Shown: positions 1 to 8,585 of the stretch, piece by piece
How the letters are laid out: every line of letters starts with the position of its first letter
How positions within the stretch are numbered: position 1 is the first letter of the stretch
NCBI RefSeq assembly: GCF_017498565.1
Contig: NZ_CP071794.1
Coordinates: 2,842,001 to 2,906,000, forward strand
Length of the DNA stretch: 64,000 nucleotides
Direction: 5' to 3'
DNA from: Parasphingorhabdus cellanae
GTDB lineage: Bacteria > Pseudomonadota > Alphaproteobacteria > Sphingomonadales > Sphingomonadaceae
Notes under the pieces: model-generated
Told to the model about the DNA's origin: nothing
Databases searched by the model: none
Seen by the model: only the letters and a program-made list of their open reading frames with translations
Made by a program: the position numbers and the translations under genes

Positions 1-42
1 AGTTAAAGATGCTGCGGTTGCGAGGGCTGTTAGCTTGTGCAT
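1..42 (-). CDS. 5' end of an exported protein, cut by window edge
   Basis: Only the first 14 codons are inside the window. They read MHKLTALATAASLT, a short basic start followed by a small hydrophobic stretch, which looks like the beginning of a signal peptide. An AAGGA ribosome-binding site lies six bases before the ATG. The gene points the same way as the DUF2721 gene upstream of it, 167 bases away. The function cannot be known from this fragment. Confidence 0.5.
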   Translation of the reverse strand, partial: MHKLTALATAASLT

Positions 43-209
43 GATAGTTCCTTCAGCTGGTCCCGCCTGCTTTGACGGCGCTCATTCTACAGGATGCGCA
101 ACCACTGACGAACAGATTGCGGTATGTTGACCATTTCCTGGGTTTTGCTTGAGAGTTTTCAGGCAAAAATGGCCAGCCGCTGCTGACTAAGCCTGCCGAC
201 GTCGTGTGA

Positions 210-683
210 TTAGCCCACGTTGTTCTCGGACTTTTCCAAATATTCCTCACGGATCATGAAGTCCTGCACGCCAATCCGTACTTCCCGCAAAAACTGGATG
301 AGGGCGACCGACAACAGACTCATCGCGATTATGAACGCGCCAGCGACCACGGCGGACAGGTTCAGACCCGTCAGTCCCATTACAAAGAGCAATCCGATAA
401 GAATGCACGCGACAATTGCGCTGACGACGCTGAGATAGATTGCACTGTTTACGATTTTGATCCGTAGCTGAAGATCATGGAGTTCATCGACAATGCATTG
501 GTGCTCATAGCCTTCGGTTTGGTTGAACAAATCCTGCAATATGCGTGATCGGTCAATAATCCGGGCCAGGCGTCCGGCAAAAAGGCTCAGCATCCCGCCG
601 ACGGCAACCAATAAAAAGGCCGGTGCCAATGCGGTTTGCAGCACTGTTATGATATCGCCCTGCGCCAAGTTCCCCAATGTCAT
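210..683 (-). CDS. DUF2721 family membrane protein
   Basis: A 157-residue inner-membrane protein of unknown function, recognised as a DUF2721-type protein by length and pattern: an N-terminal hydrophobic segment (about residues 15-35), a charged cytoplasmic stretch rich in Arg, Asp and Leu (about 37-75), then two adjacent hydrophobic segments (about 78-130). The start is supported by AGGGGATCGAT directly before ATG. It lies 18 bases after the siroheme synthase gene and is probably the last gene of the argH-lysA operon. No catalytic motif is visible. The family call is from pattern memory, not a search. Confidence 0.75.
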   Translation of the reverse strand: MTLGNLAQGDIITVLQTALAPAFLLVAVGGMLSLFAGRLARIIDRSRILQDLFNQTEGYEHQCIVDELHDLQLRIKIVNSAIYLSVVSAIVACILIGLLFVMGLTGLNLSAVVAGAFIIAMSLLSVALIQFLREVRIGVQDFMIREEYLEKSENNVG

Positions 684-701
684 ATCGATCCCCTGTATTG
701 G

Positions 702-1472
702 CTAGCTATACCGTATTACCAAGGTCAGCCCTGTGACCTGCGTCGCATCAAATGCTTCCAGATCAAAGCGTTCTGCATCAGCACGCGCCCGGATCAAAAC
801 CGCGTCCGGTGTGTTCTTTTCGGCATAAATAGCATCGGCTTGCCCCAACAGCCGGGCCTGTTTTATAGTCAGATCATCAGGGTCGGCGCTGTGCAGCGTG
901 ACTTCTACAACGCCCGTCTGATTGCCTGCTTCCGGATCGTTCAGCCATGCGTCGATGGCGTCAGCATCTTGATCGGCAAACGGATCCAAGGTTCCGCCTG
1001 GATTGAGCGCTGCGTCAATCGCTCGGCGGCGATCGGAACCGTCGGGCCACCGCTGTTTGATTTGGCCTCGCGCAGTAAAAAGGCCCTTGGCGAGCTGCCC
1101 CAGTCTCGCGGGCAGCATTTGTTCCAGCCGTTGTCGTATGGCTTTGGCGAGGCCAGCAGACGCACCGCCGGTTCCAATAGCGATGAGCACCGGATCGCGG
1201 TCAATAATTGCTGGCGTTGTATAATCACATAGTGCCGACCGGTCGACGGCGTTGACCAGCAGGCCGCGTGCTTTCAGCCGCTTAACTGCCGCCGCCGCTT
1301 CGTCATCATCTTCGATTGCGACGACTGCCAGCGCTGCTTGGGCCTGTTCGTCATCTGTCAGAACCGCACCCGCGCGTTCATAGAGCCGCCGTTTAGCATC
1401 CGCCATTTCGCCGCTGCCGAGTAAGATGACCTTACGGTTTTTGAGCGTCACGAAGATCGGTAGCTGGTCCAT
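702..1472 (-). CDS. Siroheme synthase N-terminal type: precorrin-2 dehydrogenase / sirohydrochlorin ferrochelatase
   Basis: Predicted to oxidise precorrin-2 with NAD and insert iron to make siroheme for sulfite or nitrite reductase. The N-terminus MDQLPIFVTLKNRKVILLG followed by GSGEMADAKRRLYERAGA is the Rossmann segment of CysG/Met8 proteins; GTGGASAGLAKAIRQRLE at about 100-120 is the conserved central motif. At 256 residues it lacks the uroporphyrinogen methyltransferase domain of full CysG, as in many alphaproteobacteria. The C-terminal 80 residues (TLHSADPDDLTIKQARLL) are reminiscent of the start of a tetrapyrrole methylase domain. The start at 1472 is chosen over one eight codons upstream because AAAAGGAG lies before it. 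Fifty bases separate it from lysA. Confidence 0.85.
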   Translation of the reverse strand: MDQLPIFVTLKNRKVILLGSGEMADAKRRLYERAGAVLTDDEQAQAALAVVAIEDDDEAAAAVKRLKARGLLVNAVDRSALCDYTTPAIIDRDPVLIAIGTGGASAGLAKAIRQRLEQMLPARLGQLAKGLFTARGQIKQRWPDGSDRRRAIDAALNPGGTLDPFADQDADAIDAWLNDPEAGNQTGVVEVTLHSADPDDLTIKQARLLGQADAIYAEKNTPDAVLIRARADAERFDLEAFDATQVTGLTLVIRYS

Positions 1473-1522
1473 TTCTTGTGATCTCCTTTTCGCCAACGCT
1501 GTTCAGCACAAACAGAACGCGG

Positions 1523-2782
1523 TTATTTCAACCAGTCCGGCACATGTTCGGCGGCCATGATCGTCGCTGGTTCAATCCGCTCGGCCACCACCGCAAATTT
1601 ATTACCATCAACCAGCACTTCGGGGACCAATGGCCGGCTGTTATAGGTGTTGGCCATGGTCGCGCCATAGGCACCAGCGGTCCGGAATATGCCGAAATCA
1701 TCGGTTTGCACCCGGTCAACGTCGCGTTCTTTGGCAAATATATCGCTGCTCTCGCAAATTGGGCCGACAATCGATGCGGTCATGGTTTCACCGGTCGGTC
1801 GCACGGCCTCGAAATGGTGCCAAGCATCATAGATGGCAGGTCGCATCAGATCGTTCATCGCCGCGTCGACAATCACAAAATCGCTGTTCACGCCGGGTTT
1901 GATGCGGATGACCTGCGTCATCATGACGCCGCTATTGCCGGCAATGACCCGGCCGGGTTCAAACATCAGCGTGACGTCCCAGCCCTGGGTCACGCGCGCA
2001 ATCATGGCGCCGTAATCCGCCGGGCTGGGAGGGCTTTCTTCGGGCTTGTAAGGCACGCCAAGACCGCCGCCGAGATCGACATGGGTGATGGTGTGACCGG
2101 CGGCACGCAGATCGCTGACCAGTTGTCCCATGCGCGTATAGCATTTCTCAAGCGGGTCTAGCTTTTGCAGCTGGCTGCCAATATGCACGGCCACACCGCG
2201 CAGGTTCAGGCCGTCCAGTTTGGACAGACGCGCAAAAATATCGGGCGCGACATCGATCGCGACGCCGAATTTATTCTCCGCCTTGCCGGTGGAAATTTTT
2301 GCATGGGTCCCGGCATCGACATCGGGATTGACGCGCAAGGTGGCCGGAGCCTGTTCTCCGCGCGCCGCCGCAATTTCGGCCAGCATCTGGCCTTCTTCCT
2401 CGGACTCGAGATTAAACTGGCCTATGCCCTTGTCGAGACCCAGCATCAGCTCAGCACTGCTTTTGCCCACGCCGGAAAAGACGATATCTTCCGCCTTCAT
2501 GCCCGCTGCCAAAGCGCGCTCCAGCTCGCCGCCGGATACCACATCTGCGCCATAGCCTTGATTGGCGAGAATTTTCAGCACGGCGAGATTGGGGTTGGAC
2601 TTTACCGCAAAGGCGAGATGGATTTTGCCCGCATCTTTCAGACCTTCACGGAATACGCGGGCATGACGCTCCAGCGTGGCGCGGGAATAGACATAGACCG
2701 GTGTGCCGACCTGCTCCGCAATGGCGGGCAGTGCAACGTTTTCGGCATGCAGCACGCCATCTTTAAGTTGAAAATGGTCCAT
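1523..2782 (-). CDS. lysA: Diaminopimelate decarboxylase
   Basis: Catalyses the last step of lysine synthesis, decarboxylating meso-diaminopimelate with PLP in the cytoplasm. The 419-residue length is normal. Visible features: the PLP lysine in FAVKSNPN (Lys61), the HIGSQ motif near 197, GGGLGVPY near 240, EPGR near 276, and the C-terminal CESSD motif that contributes a cysteine and substrate-binding residues, followed by GAYGATMANTYNSR. It is the third gene of the argH operon, 44 bases after a small lipoprotein gene. dapB, another lysine-pathway gene, lies at 17945 in this window. Confidence 0.97.
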   Translation of the reverse strand: MDHFQLKDGVLHAENVALPAIAEQVGTPVYVYSRATLERHARVFREGLKDAGKIHLAFAVKSNPNLAVLKILANQGYGADVVSGGELERALAAGMKAEDIVFSGVGKSSAELMLGLDKGIGQFNLESEEEGQMLAEIAAARGEQAPATLRVNPDVDAGTHAKISTGKAENKFGVAIDVAPDIFARLSKLDGLNLRGVAVHIGSQLQKLDPLEKCYTRMGQLVSDLRAAGHTITHVDLGGGLGVPYKPEESPPSPADYGAMIARVTQGWDVTLMFEPGRVIAGNSGVMMTQVIRIKPGVNSDFVIVDAAMNDLMRPAIYDAWHHFEAVRPTGETMTASIVGPICESSDIFAKERDVDRVQTDDFGIFRTAGAYGATMANTYNSRPLVPEVLVDGNKFAVVAERIEPATIMAAEHVPDWLK

Positions 2783-2826
2783 CGAGCGAGGCTTTCAGAA
2801 ATGGGATAATGGAGCGGGGTGCGGTT

Positions 2827-3075
2827 TTAGCCGGGCGGTGGCAAGTCGAATTTATCATCCTGCCGTTTCTCCGAGCGGCGAAGCAATTCATCGCTGCGTT
2901 CTGGTCGTGCCTGGGTTGATGGCGTGATTAATTCCTCGCCGGTCGGCTTTTCAGCCTCGCCGTAAACCGCATTCGGCAGCGATTGCCCTTTGGGCGGTTC
3001 CAATGTCCCGCGATTGCCGCAGGCGGACAGAATGATCAGCGCAGCCATGGCCGCAAATTTTCCGGTAATATTCAT
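2827..3075 (-). CDS. Small LptM/YifL-like lipoprotein
   Basis: An 82-residue lipoprotein. The signal peptide ends in the lipobox LSAC at about residues 16-19, followed by [11 protein letters not shown] and a Pro/Glu-rich charged tail with no predicted fold. The pattern of lipobox, then short G-x-K/R-G-x-L-x-P-P, matches the LPS-translocon maturation lipoprotein LptM (YifL), which in E. coli helps LptD disulfide assembly. That role is inferred from family resemblance only. The ATG overlaps the argH stop codon (ATGA), so it is translationally coupled to argH, and lysA follows. Confidence 0.8.
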   Translation of the reverse strand: MNITGKFAAMAALIILSACGNRGTLEPPKGQSLPNAVYGEAEKPTGEELITPSTQARPERSDELLRRSEKRQDDKFDLPPPG

Positions 3076-4442
3076 AAGCGATTCGTCTGTTCGAGTTCTG
3101 CAATTCGCTCTCTTACCTGCTCTGGCGCGGTTCCGCCATAGCTGGTGCGGCTGGCGACCGACCCTTCGACGCTTAAATCCGGCATATCATGGCCCGCAAC
3201 CCGGCCATCAATGGCGGTGAGATCGGCAGGGCTGAGGTCAGCAAGACCGCATCCGCGCTCTTCGCACAGCTTGACGGCAGCGCCGGTAATATGATGCGCC
3301 TCGCGAAACGGAATATTGACGTCGCGCACCAGCCAGTCGGCGAGATCGGTCGCCGTGGAAAACCCGCTATCGGCAGCAGCCCGCATTGTTTCTGGGACAA
3401 ATGTGACGCTCTGGACGATGCCAGTCATCGCTGCCAAAGAGAGGCCGAGCAGGTCATGGGCTTCAAACACCGGCGGCTTGTCATCCTGCATATCTTTGGA
3501 ATAGGCCAGGGGCAGGCCCTTCATCGTCATCATCAAGCTATTGAGGCATCCAACAATCCGCCCTGCGTGACCGCGCACGAGTTCCGCTGCATCCGGATTG
3601 CGTTTTTGCGGCATGATCGAGCTGCCCGTCGACCACTCGTCCGACAGCTTTACAAAACCAAAAGGCTGCGACGCCCAGATGATAATTTCTTCCGCCAGCC
3701 GCGACAGGTGCAGCGCCGTTTGCGATGCCGCCATCAGATAATCCAGCGCGAAATCGCGATCCGATACGCTATCCATCGAATTGGCCGTAGCGGCGGCGAA
3801 ATCCAGCGCTTCTGCGGTCATCTGCCGGTCATTGGGAAATCCGGTGCCAGCCAATGCGGCCGCACCCAGCGGACATTGATTCAGGCGCTCTTTGGCCGCC
3901 CAGAACCGGCTGCTATCGCGCGTGAACATCTCATAATAAGCGAGCAGGTGATGGCCCATGGTAATCGGTTGTGCGACTTGCAAATGGGTGAAGCCGGGCA
4001 TGATCGTATCGGCCTGCTCCTTGGCGCGGGCGATCAATGCCTCCCGCAGATCCCAAAGGCCGTCCGATACATCGTTCATGGCATCGCGCACCCACAGGCG
4101 AAAAGACGTCGCGACTTGATCGTTGCGCGAGCGCGCTGTGTGCAAGCGGCCCGCGACAGGGCCGACAATTTCGGTCAGCCGCGCCTCAATTGTCATGTGT
4201 ATATCTTCAAGGTCAAGATTTTCCGGAACGCCGTCCGCTTCATATTCCTGAGCGATTTGATTGAGACCGTCGATAATCTTCGCCGCGTCTTCCGCCGCGA
4301 CAATGTCTTGTTTGGCAAGCATCTCGACATGGGCGAGCGATGCGCGGATATCCTGACGCCATAATTTCTTGTCGAACGGGATAGACGCGTTTATCTCGCG
4401 CATGATGGATGAAGGGCCGTCGGCAAACCTGCCGCCCCACAT
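3072..4442 (-). CDS. argH: Argininosuccinate lyase
   Basis: Cleaves argininosuccinate to arginine and fumarate, the last step of arginine synthesis. The 456-residue protein begins MWGGRF, the usual ArgH start, contains [19 protein letters not shown] near 105-125, and carries the fumarase/aspartase-superfamily signature [12 protein letters not shown] near 270-282, whose serine is the catalytic base. It is the first gene of a minus-strand operon and lies only 31 bases from the divergent TlpA-like gene, so both promoters must share or overlap that space. argC, another arginine-pathway gene, is at 53408. Confidence 0.97.
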   Translation of the reverse strand: MWGGRFADGPSSIMREINASIPFDKKLWRQDIRASLAHVEMLAKQDIVAAEDAAKIIDGLNQIAQEYEADGVPENLDLEDIHMTIEARLTEIVGPVAGRLHTARSRNDQVATSFRLWVRDAMNDVSDGLWDLREALIARAKEQADTIMPGFTHLQVAQPITMGHHLLAYYEMFTRDSSRFWAAKERLNQCPLGAAALAGTGFPNDRQMTAEALDFAAATANSMDSVSDRDFALDYLMAASQTALHLSRLAEEIIIWASQPFGFVKLSDEWSTGSSIMPQKRNPDAAELVRGHAGRIVGCLNSLMMTMKGLPLAYSKDMQDDKPPVFEAHDLLGLSLAAMTGIVQSVTFVPETMRAAADSGFSTATDLADWLVRDVNIPFREAHHITGAAVKLCEERGCGLADLSPADLTAIDGRVAGHDMPDLSVEGSVASRTSYGGTAPEQVRERIAELEQTNRL

Positions 4443-4473
4443 ACTGTTAGAACTCTGGCTGTTGGAATCTGAT

Positions 4474-5079
4474 ATGCGATTAGTGATGCGATTTTTCCTG
4501 TTCCTGAGCCTTCCGGCAATGCTTGTCGCTTGTGGTGTGCAATCTGGCGATAAGCAATCTGAGCATGCGGAGCAAGCTATTGATGCTGCTCAGGAAGGCG
4601 AGGCCATCGAAAGCGAAAGCGGACTAGTCGGGCGTCTGGACATCTCAAAACGCGGCAGTGCGATGGTCGATACACCGTTTAAAGATCCCGACGGCAAGAT
4701 CGTCAGCCTGTCAGACTTTGTCGGCAAACCAGTGCTGGTGAATATCTGGGCGACGTGGTGCGCACCATGCGTGGTGGAAATGCCGATGCTGGACGAGCTA
4801 GCGGCGCGCGAGAAAGACCGGTTGAAAGTGTTGGTCGTTTCGCAGGACATTCAGGGCGCGGAAAAAGTGGATCCGTTTTTCGCCAAGGCGGATTTCAACG
4901 AACTCGAAGCCTATACCGATCAGGAAAACGGGCTGAGCTTTGGATTCGGATCAGGTCTAATGCCGACCACCGTGCTTTATGATGCCAGCGGCAAGGAAGT
5001 GTGGCGGGTCATTGGTGCGATGGACTGGGACGGCGCAAGAGCCGCGATGTTGATGGAAGAGACGTTGTCGGAGGGGTGA
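4474..5079 (+). CDS. TlpA-family thioredoxin-like lipoprotein
   Basis: A membrane-anchored periplasmic thiol-disulfide protein of 201 residues. The start [21 protein letters not shown] gives a lipoprotein signal with lipobox LVAC. The thioredoxin/AhpC-TSA fold follows, with the redox motif WATWCAPC near 91-99 and the conserved cis-proline region [10 protein letters not shown] near 165. Family members keep cysteines reduced for cytochrome c maturation or similar jobs; the substrate here is unknown. A longer frame exists upstream but would overlap argH and hide the signal peptide. It is divergent from argH and followed by the repeat element. Confidence 0.88.
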   Translation: MRLVMRFFLFLSLPAMLVACGVQSGDKQSEHAEQAIDAAQEGEAIESESGLVGRLDISKRGSAMVDTPFKDPDGKIVSLSDFVGKPVLVNIWATWCAPCVVEMPMLDELAAREKDRLKVLVVSQDIQGAEKVDPFFAKADFNELEAYTDQENGLSFGFGSGLMPTTVLYDASGKEVWRVIGAMDWDGARAAMLMEETLSEG

Positions 5080-5090
5080 GGGGAGGATTG

Positions 5091-5352
5091 TTATTTGACC
5101 TCAAGCGCCGGGCGCGGGAGTTTTTTATTTACCTCAGGCGCCGGGCGGGCACATCCGTGCCCTTGGCTATCGCGCCAATAAGGCACGGCGGCCGGTCGGC
5201 CTTGCCTCCGCTGCGCGTCGGTTAGGCACTACCTCTGAATGTCGCGCTGAACCGACGCGGAGCGTCGGCTAGCGCGACCGCGCGCCCGAGCTTATGCGAG
5301 GAAAGCCAAGCGGGCGGATGCCCGCGCCCGGCGCCTGAGGTTAAATAAAAAA
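5091..5352. repeat. Long imperfect inverted-repeat element with an extra end copy
   Basis: The core runs from about 5120 to 5352. Its left end (TTTTTTATTTACCTCAGGCG, then CCGGGCG) reappears in reverse complement at the right end up to 5352, and the match continues inwards imperfectly for roughly 100 bases per arm, including CTTGGCT and CGCGTCGGTT. A small perfect hairpin, CCGACGC/GCGTCGG, sits at 5252-5268. A second, partial copy of the left end lies immediately outside at 5091-5120. The stretch holds no credible gene. It resembles a bacterial REP/MITE-like palindromic element placed between the TlpA gene and tRNA-Val. Confidence 0.7.
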
Positions 5353-5353
5353 A

Positions 5354-5429
<76 letters not shown>

Positions 5430-6030
5430 TTCCATAGGACTGTCCTACGAAGTGTTCGCGGCCATTGCCAAATCATGAGCGCTTTGGCAAGCACCTTTCC
5501 TCTCACTGTCAGATATTTTGAGAATGAGAGGCGCGTGGCGATGGCGCTTGTGCTTATTTTTGTAACAGGCTGCAAAAACCAAGCTCCTTCCGCGATTCGC
5601 AGGTTATGCCTTATTATCCACAGGTAATAATTGTTTTATACCATGCACTTAGCCAGAATAAACGAATTTTCCTTTGCTAGTGGCTGTCAATAAAATTATT
5701 TCATTTTTTTTACGCTACCGGCCTTGTCCGACTCGCTCGGACAAGCTTACTAAGAGACATCGGCTGGTGGCCACGGATTCCAAACTCCTGGCCTCTATGA
5801 CATTTGAAAAAATAGCGTTGAAAACGTGTTTTCAGCATAGGTTTTTCTGTGCCTTGCGGCTCCTTTGGCTGGGAACTGACTAACAAGGTTAAGTTTTTTG
5901 CTGGTCGGTGAGCGGCCCCGCAATGATGCGGGTGGAGACAAGTCGGGGGATGTTAGTGGTAGAGCGTATAGAAAGATCAGGCACGAATCTGTCCATTGAG
6001 GCAAAAACCGACGGGGCAGGAGCAACTAGC
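5430..6030. other. AT-rich dnaA upstream region, no supported gene
   Basis: This stretch separates tRNA-Val from the preferred dnaA start. It is clearly richer in A and T than its surroundings, especially 5600-5720 and 5800-5905. It contains one perfect DnaA box (5614-5622). The short open frame at 5674-5883 has no ribosome-binding site or family resemblance. The last 120 bases are open in the dnaA frame and could be coding if an upstream start is used. It may hold the dnaA promoter; origin function cannot be decided from one window. Confidence 0.6.
5614..5622 (+). promoter_or_regulatory. DnaA box
   Basis: TTATCCACA is an exact match to the high-affinity DnaA box, about 400 bases upstream of the dnaA start and next to an AT-rich stretch (GGTAATAATTGTTTTATA). 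It would fit autoregulation of dnaA or a minor replication-initiator site. Only this one perfect copy was seen in the intergenic region, fewer than a typical chromosomal origin. Confidence 0.6.
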
Positions 6031-7425
6031 GTGGAAATTCGTAATTCGGAAGCACAGGATGATGTTGCTGCTCAGCTTGCTGATGCGTGGCAGACTATCT
6101 GTTCCGGTTTGCGCCGCGACCTGGGTGCCCAAATTTATGGTCAATGGATTAAACCGATCAAACTTGCGCGCTTCGATTCGGACAATGGTGATTTGCAGCT
6201 TGTGCTGCCTTCCGAATTTGCTGCCAACTGGGTGCGCGAACGCTATGCCGAGCGCTTGACCCTCGCCTGGAAAGGCCATTTTTCCGACGTAAAAAATATC
6301 AGCTTTGCTGCCAAAGCGGGTGCTGCTCGGATCGCCCAGGTCAAAAAAGGCAATGGCGCTGCCATTGATCAGGGGATCACGGCGCCGCAGACCGGAAAAT
6401 TTCAGCTCGACCTCGATCCTCGCATGACATTTGAGGAATTTATTGCCGGGCATAGCAATATACTGGCGCAAAACGCTGCACAGCGGATGGCTGCTGCGGA
6501 AAAACCGCTATTCAACCCGCTCTACCTGCAATCCTCGACCGGACAGGGCAAAACCCATCTCATGCACGCCATCGGCCATGCTTACCGCGCTGAATGCCCC
6601 GCCGCGCGGGTTATTTATATGTCTGCCGAACGGTTCATGATCGAATTTGTTTCCGCCATGCGCCGCAACGAGGCGATGGAATTCAAGGCAGCACTGCGCG
6701 AAGCGGATCTGTTGATGATCGACGATATTCAATTTATCGTCGGCAAAAATTCAACCCAGGAAGAATTTCTCCACACGGTTGATTCTCTGATCAGCCGCGG
6801 CAAGCGTGTTGTTGTTGCCGCCGACCGCCCGCCACAGGCGCTCGATGGTGTGGATCAGCGGCTCTTGTCGCGCCTGTCTATGGGACTGGTCGCGGACATT
6901 CAATCCGCTGGCCTGGAACTACGCCGCGACATTTTGCATCACCGGCTGGCGAGCATGCCGCATCAGCAAGTTTCCGAAGATGTCGTCGAGTTTCTTGCCC
7001 GCACGATCAGCCGCAACCTGCGTGAACTGGAAGGCGGCCTCAACAAGCTGCTCGCTTATGCCCAGTTGACCGGACGCGCGATTACCAAGGAACTGGCAGA
7101 GGAACAATTGTCGGACATATTGAGCGCATGCCGCCGCCGGATCACGATTGATGAGATCCAGCGGACTGTGTGTGAATATTACCGGCTTGATCGCAATGAA
7201 ATGTCATCAAAACGCCGCGCGCGTGCCGTAGCCCGCCCGCGTCAGGTCGCCATGTATCTCGCCAAGGTGATGACGCCGCGCAGCTATCCTGAAATCGGCC
7301 GCAAATTTGGTGGCCGGGATCACAGCACGGTTATCCACGCGGTCAAACTGGTCGAGCAATTGCGCGGCGAGGATACCGAAATGGATAATGATGTCCGGAT
7401 GCTGCTCCGCCAACTTGAGAGCTAA
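6031..7425 (+). CDS. dnaA: Chromosomal replication initiator DnaA
   Basis: Binds DnaA boxes and opens the origin. From the GTG at 6031 the protein has 464 residues: domain I (about 10-90, LADAWQTICSGLRRDLG and WIKPIKLARF), a short linker, the AAA+ domain with Walker A STGQGKTHL near 168-176 and Walker B LLMIDDIQF near 227-235, and the domain IV signature GGRDHSTVIHAV near the C-terminus. The frame is open back to 5908, but the GTG at 6031 has AGGAG eight bases before it, so it is preferred. The segment RLLSRLSMGLV replaces the more usual RLxSRFxWGL. A terminator follows at 7459. Confidence 0.95.
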   Translation: MEIRNSEAQDDVAAQLADAWQTICSGLRRDLGAQIYGQWIKPIKLARFDSDNGDLQLVLPSEFAANWVRERYAERLTLAWKGHFSDVKNISFAAKAGAARIAQVKKGNGAAIDQGITAPQTGKFQLDLDPRMTFEEFIAGHSNILAQNAAQRMAAAEKPLFNPLYLQSSTGQGKTHLMHAIGHAYRAECPAARVIYMSAERFMIEFVSAMRRNEAMEFKAALREADLLMIDDIQFIVGKNSTQEEFLHTVDSLISRGKRVVVAADRPPQALDGVDQRLLSRLSMGLVADIQSAGLELRRDILHHRLASMPHQQVSEDVVEFLARTISRNLRELEGGLNKLLAYAQLTGRAITKELAEEQLSDILSACRRRITIDEIQRTVCEYYRLDRNEMSSKRRARAVARPRQVAMYLAKVMTPRSYPEIGRKFGGRDHSTVIHAVKLVEQLRGEDTEMDNDVRMLLRQLES

Positions 7426-7458
7426 GGCCGCCCCAAATGAAAAGATGACATTAAAAAA

Positions 7459-7497
7459 CGCCACCCCGGCCAATGCTGGGATGGCGTATTTTTTTAC
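7459..7497 (+). terminator. Bidirectional intrinsic terminator after dnaA
   Basis: The sequence CGCCACCCC...GGGATGGCG forms a stem of about nine pairs with one mismatch, followed on the forward strand by ATTTTTTTA and preceded by TTAAAAAA, which gives a T-tract on the reverse strand. It lies between the convergent dnaA and DUF4136 genes and can serve both. Confidence 0.85.
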
Positions 7498-7516
7498 GGT
7501 TATCTCGGTGTAGCTG

Positions 7517-8191
7517 CTATTTTTTTTCCGGCGCTATTGAGATGCGGATTCTTTCGCCGCTGCTGCCAGGAAAGTCAGTGAACATGGCTTCGACCAGGTT
7601 CGGCACAAGATAGGTCAGGTTTTTGGACCGGGACATGGCCTCTGCTTTGCCTTCAAATAACCGTTCGCCGTCGACTTTCCGGTCAATTCTCAGATCGAGC
7701 TCCGAAGTATAAACGGTGAAACTGCGAACGCCGCCATAGCCGGAAAAGCCGTGGCCGCCGAACAGGAACGGATCATAATAGCCTAACCGATAGTGATGGC
7801 GGCCATAGAAACCGCGATGGCCACGAAAGCCGCGGTATCCGGTCGCAAAAAACGGATCATAGTCTGCCACCACCTTTTCGCGGCCATTGTCGACATCATA
7901 GTCCAAGCTGACAATGAGCTGCGCGGCTGCCGGATCGTCGCTGGGCTGATAGCCAAGGTCAGCCATGCGTTGTTCGACGAGCGCCGCATATTGGCCAAAT
8001 TCCAATCCACCAGAAAGCTCGGGATCACCCGCTACCACCGCAAAACTTTGTCCCTGCGCGGGCGGCAAGGCTTCAAACCTTTGAACATCAGCCCGAAAAG
8101 GGCTGGCACATGCTCCCAGCGCCAGAAAGGCGACGGGCGCAAAAATTGTCAATTTCATATGCTTTGAATTCTTAAATCGAGACGCTGTCAT
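7517..8191 (-). CDS. DUF4136-type lipoprotein with Gly/His/Tyr-rich insert
   Basis: A 224-residue predicted lipoprotein of unknown function. From ATG 8191 (GAAGGA six bases upstream) it has a basic N-region, a hydrophobic stretch LTIFAPVAFLALGAC with the lipobox LGAC, then the pattern LPPAQGQSFAVV ... LEFGQYAALVEQRMADLGY ... LIVSLDYDV typical of DUF4136-like outer-membrane lipoproteins. Residues about 120-155 are an unusual Gly/Arg/His/Tyr/Phe-rich segment (GYRGFRGHRGFYGRHHYR, then GGHGFSGYGG). The C-terminal half returns to a beta-rich pattern (SELDLRIDRKVDGERLFEG). A start at 8158 would also give a lipoprotein but lacks a good ribosome-binding site. Confidence 0.8.
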   Translation of the reverse strand: MTASRFKNSKHMKLTIFAPVAFLALGACASPFRADVQRFEALPPAQGQSFAVVAGDPELSGGLEFGQYAALVEQRMADLGYQPSDDPAAAQLIVSLDYDVDNGREKVVADYDPFFATGYRGFRGHRGFYGRHHYRLGYYDPFLFGGHGFSGYGGVRSFTVYTSELDLRIDRKVDGERLFEGKAEAMSRSKNLTYLVPNLVEAMFTDFPGSSGERIRISIAPEKK

Positions 8192-8585
8192 CGTCATTCC
8201 TTCAACTTGCCCGCCATCCATATATCACACTAAGACTATCATGCTGAACCACCATTGAACGACAATATAATGCAACTCATCGCCGTTTTCCATATGTTGA
8301 GGGGTCAATTCGTGCCGGATAGTGACTCTGTGTACAGAGGATCGAGGTTCCAAATATCAAACTTTATAAGGATATATAGCGCACCTACTATCTGCGATCA
8401 TGGCAACATAGCAAAGCGATATCGTCAGGCTGGACATGATGACCAAGCTGCCGCGTATTTCGACCTTAAAATCCTGAGAAACATCAAGTTACATCTTGAT
8501 ACGAATAGTCAAGACAGCTTAGATGATGCTAGACGTAGGATACCGGCCCTCTCCATCAATTGTTTCAGAAAAGCAGCATATTACC
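8192..8585. other. Intergenic region, divergent promoters expected
   Basis: This 394-base gap lies between the divergent DUF4136 and pseudo-receiver genes. It must contain both promoters, but no convincing promoter pair or operator was picked out. An open frame at 8255-8641 overlaps the next gene, lacks a ribosome-binding site and resembles nothing known. Confidence 0.5.

Noticed and set aside
3189..4364. 391-codon frame antisense to argH
   Set aside because: A composition shadow of argH: rich in Arg, His and Gln with no family resemblance.
5674..5883. 69-codon open frame in the dnaA upstream region
   Set aside because: No translation signal, odd composition, and it covers a region expected to be regulatory.
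7329..7337. TTATCCACG, a near DnaA box
   Set aside because: It lies inside dnaA and encodes the conserved HSTVIHAV signature, so the protein sequence explains it.
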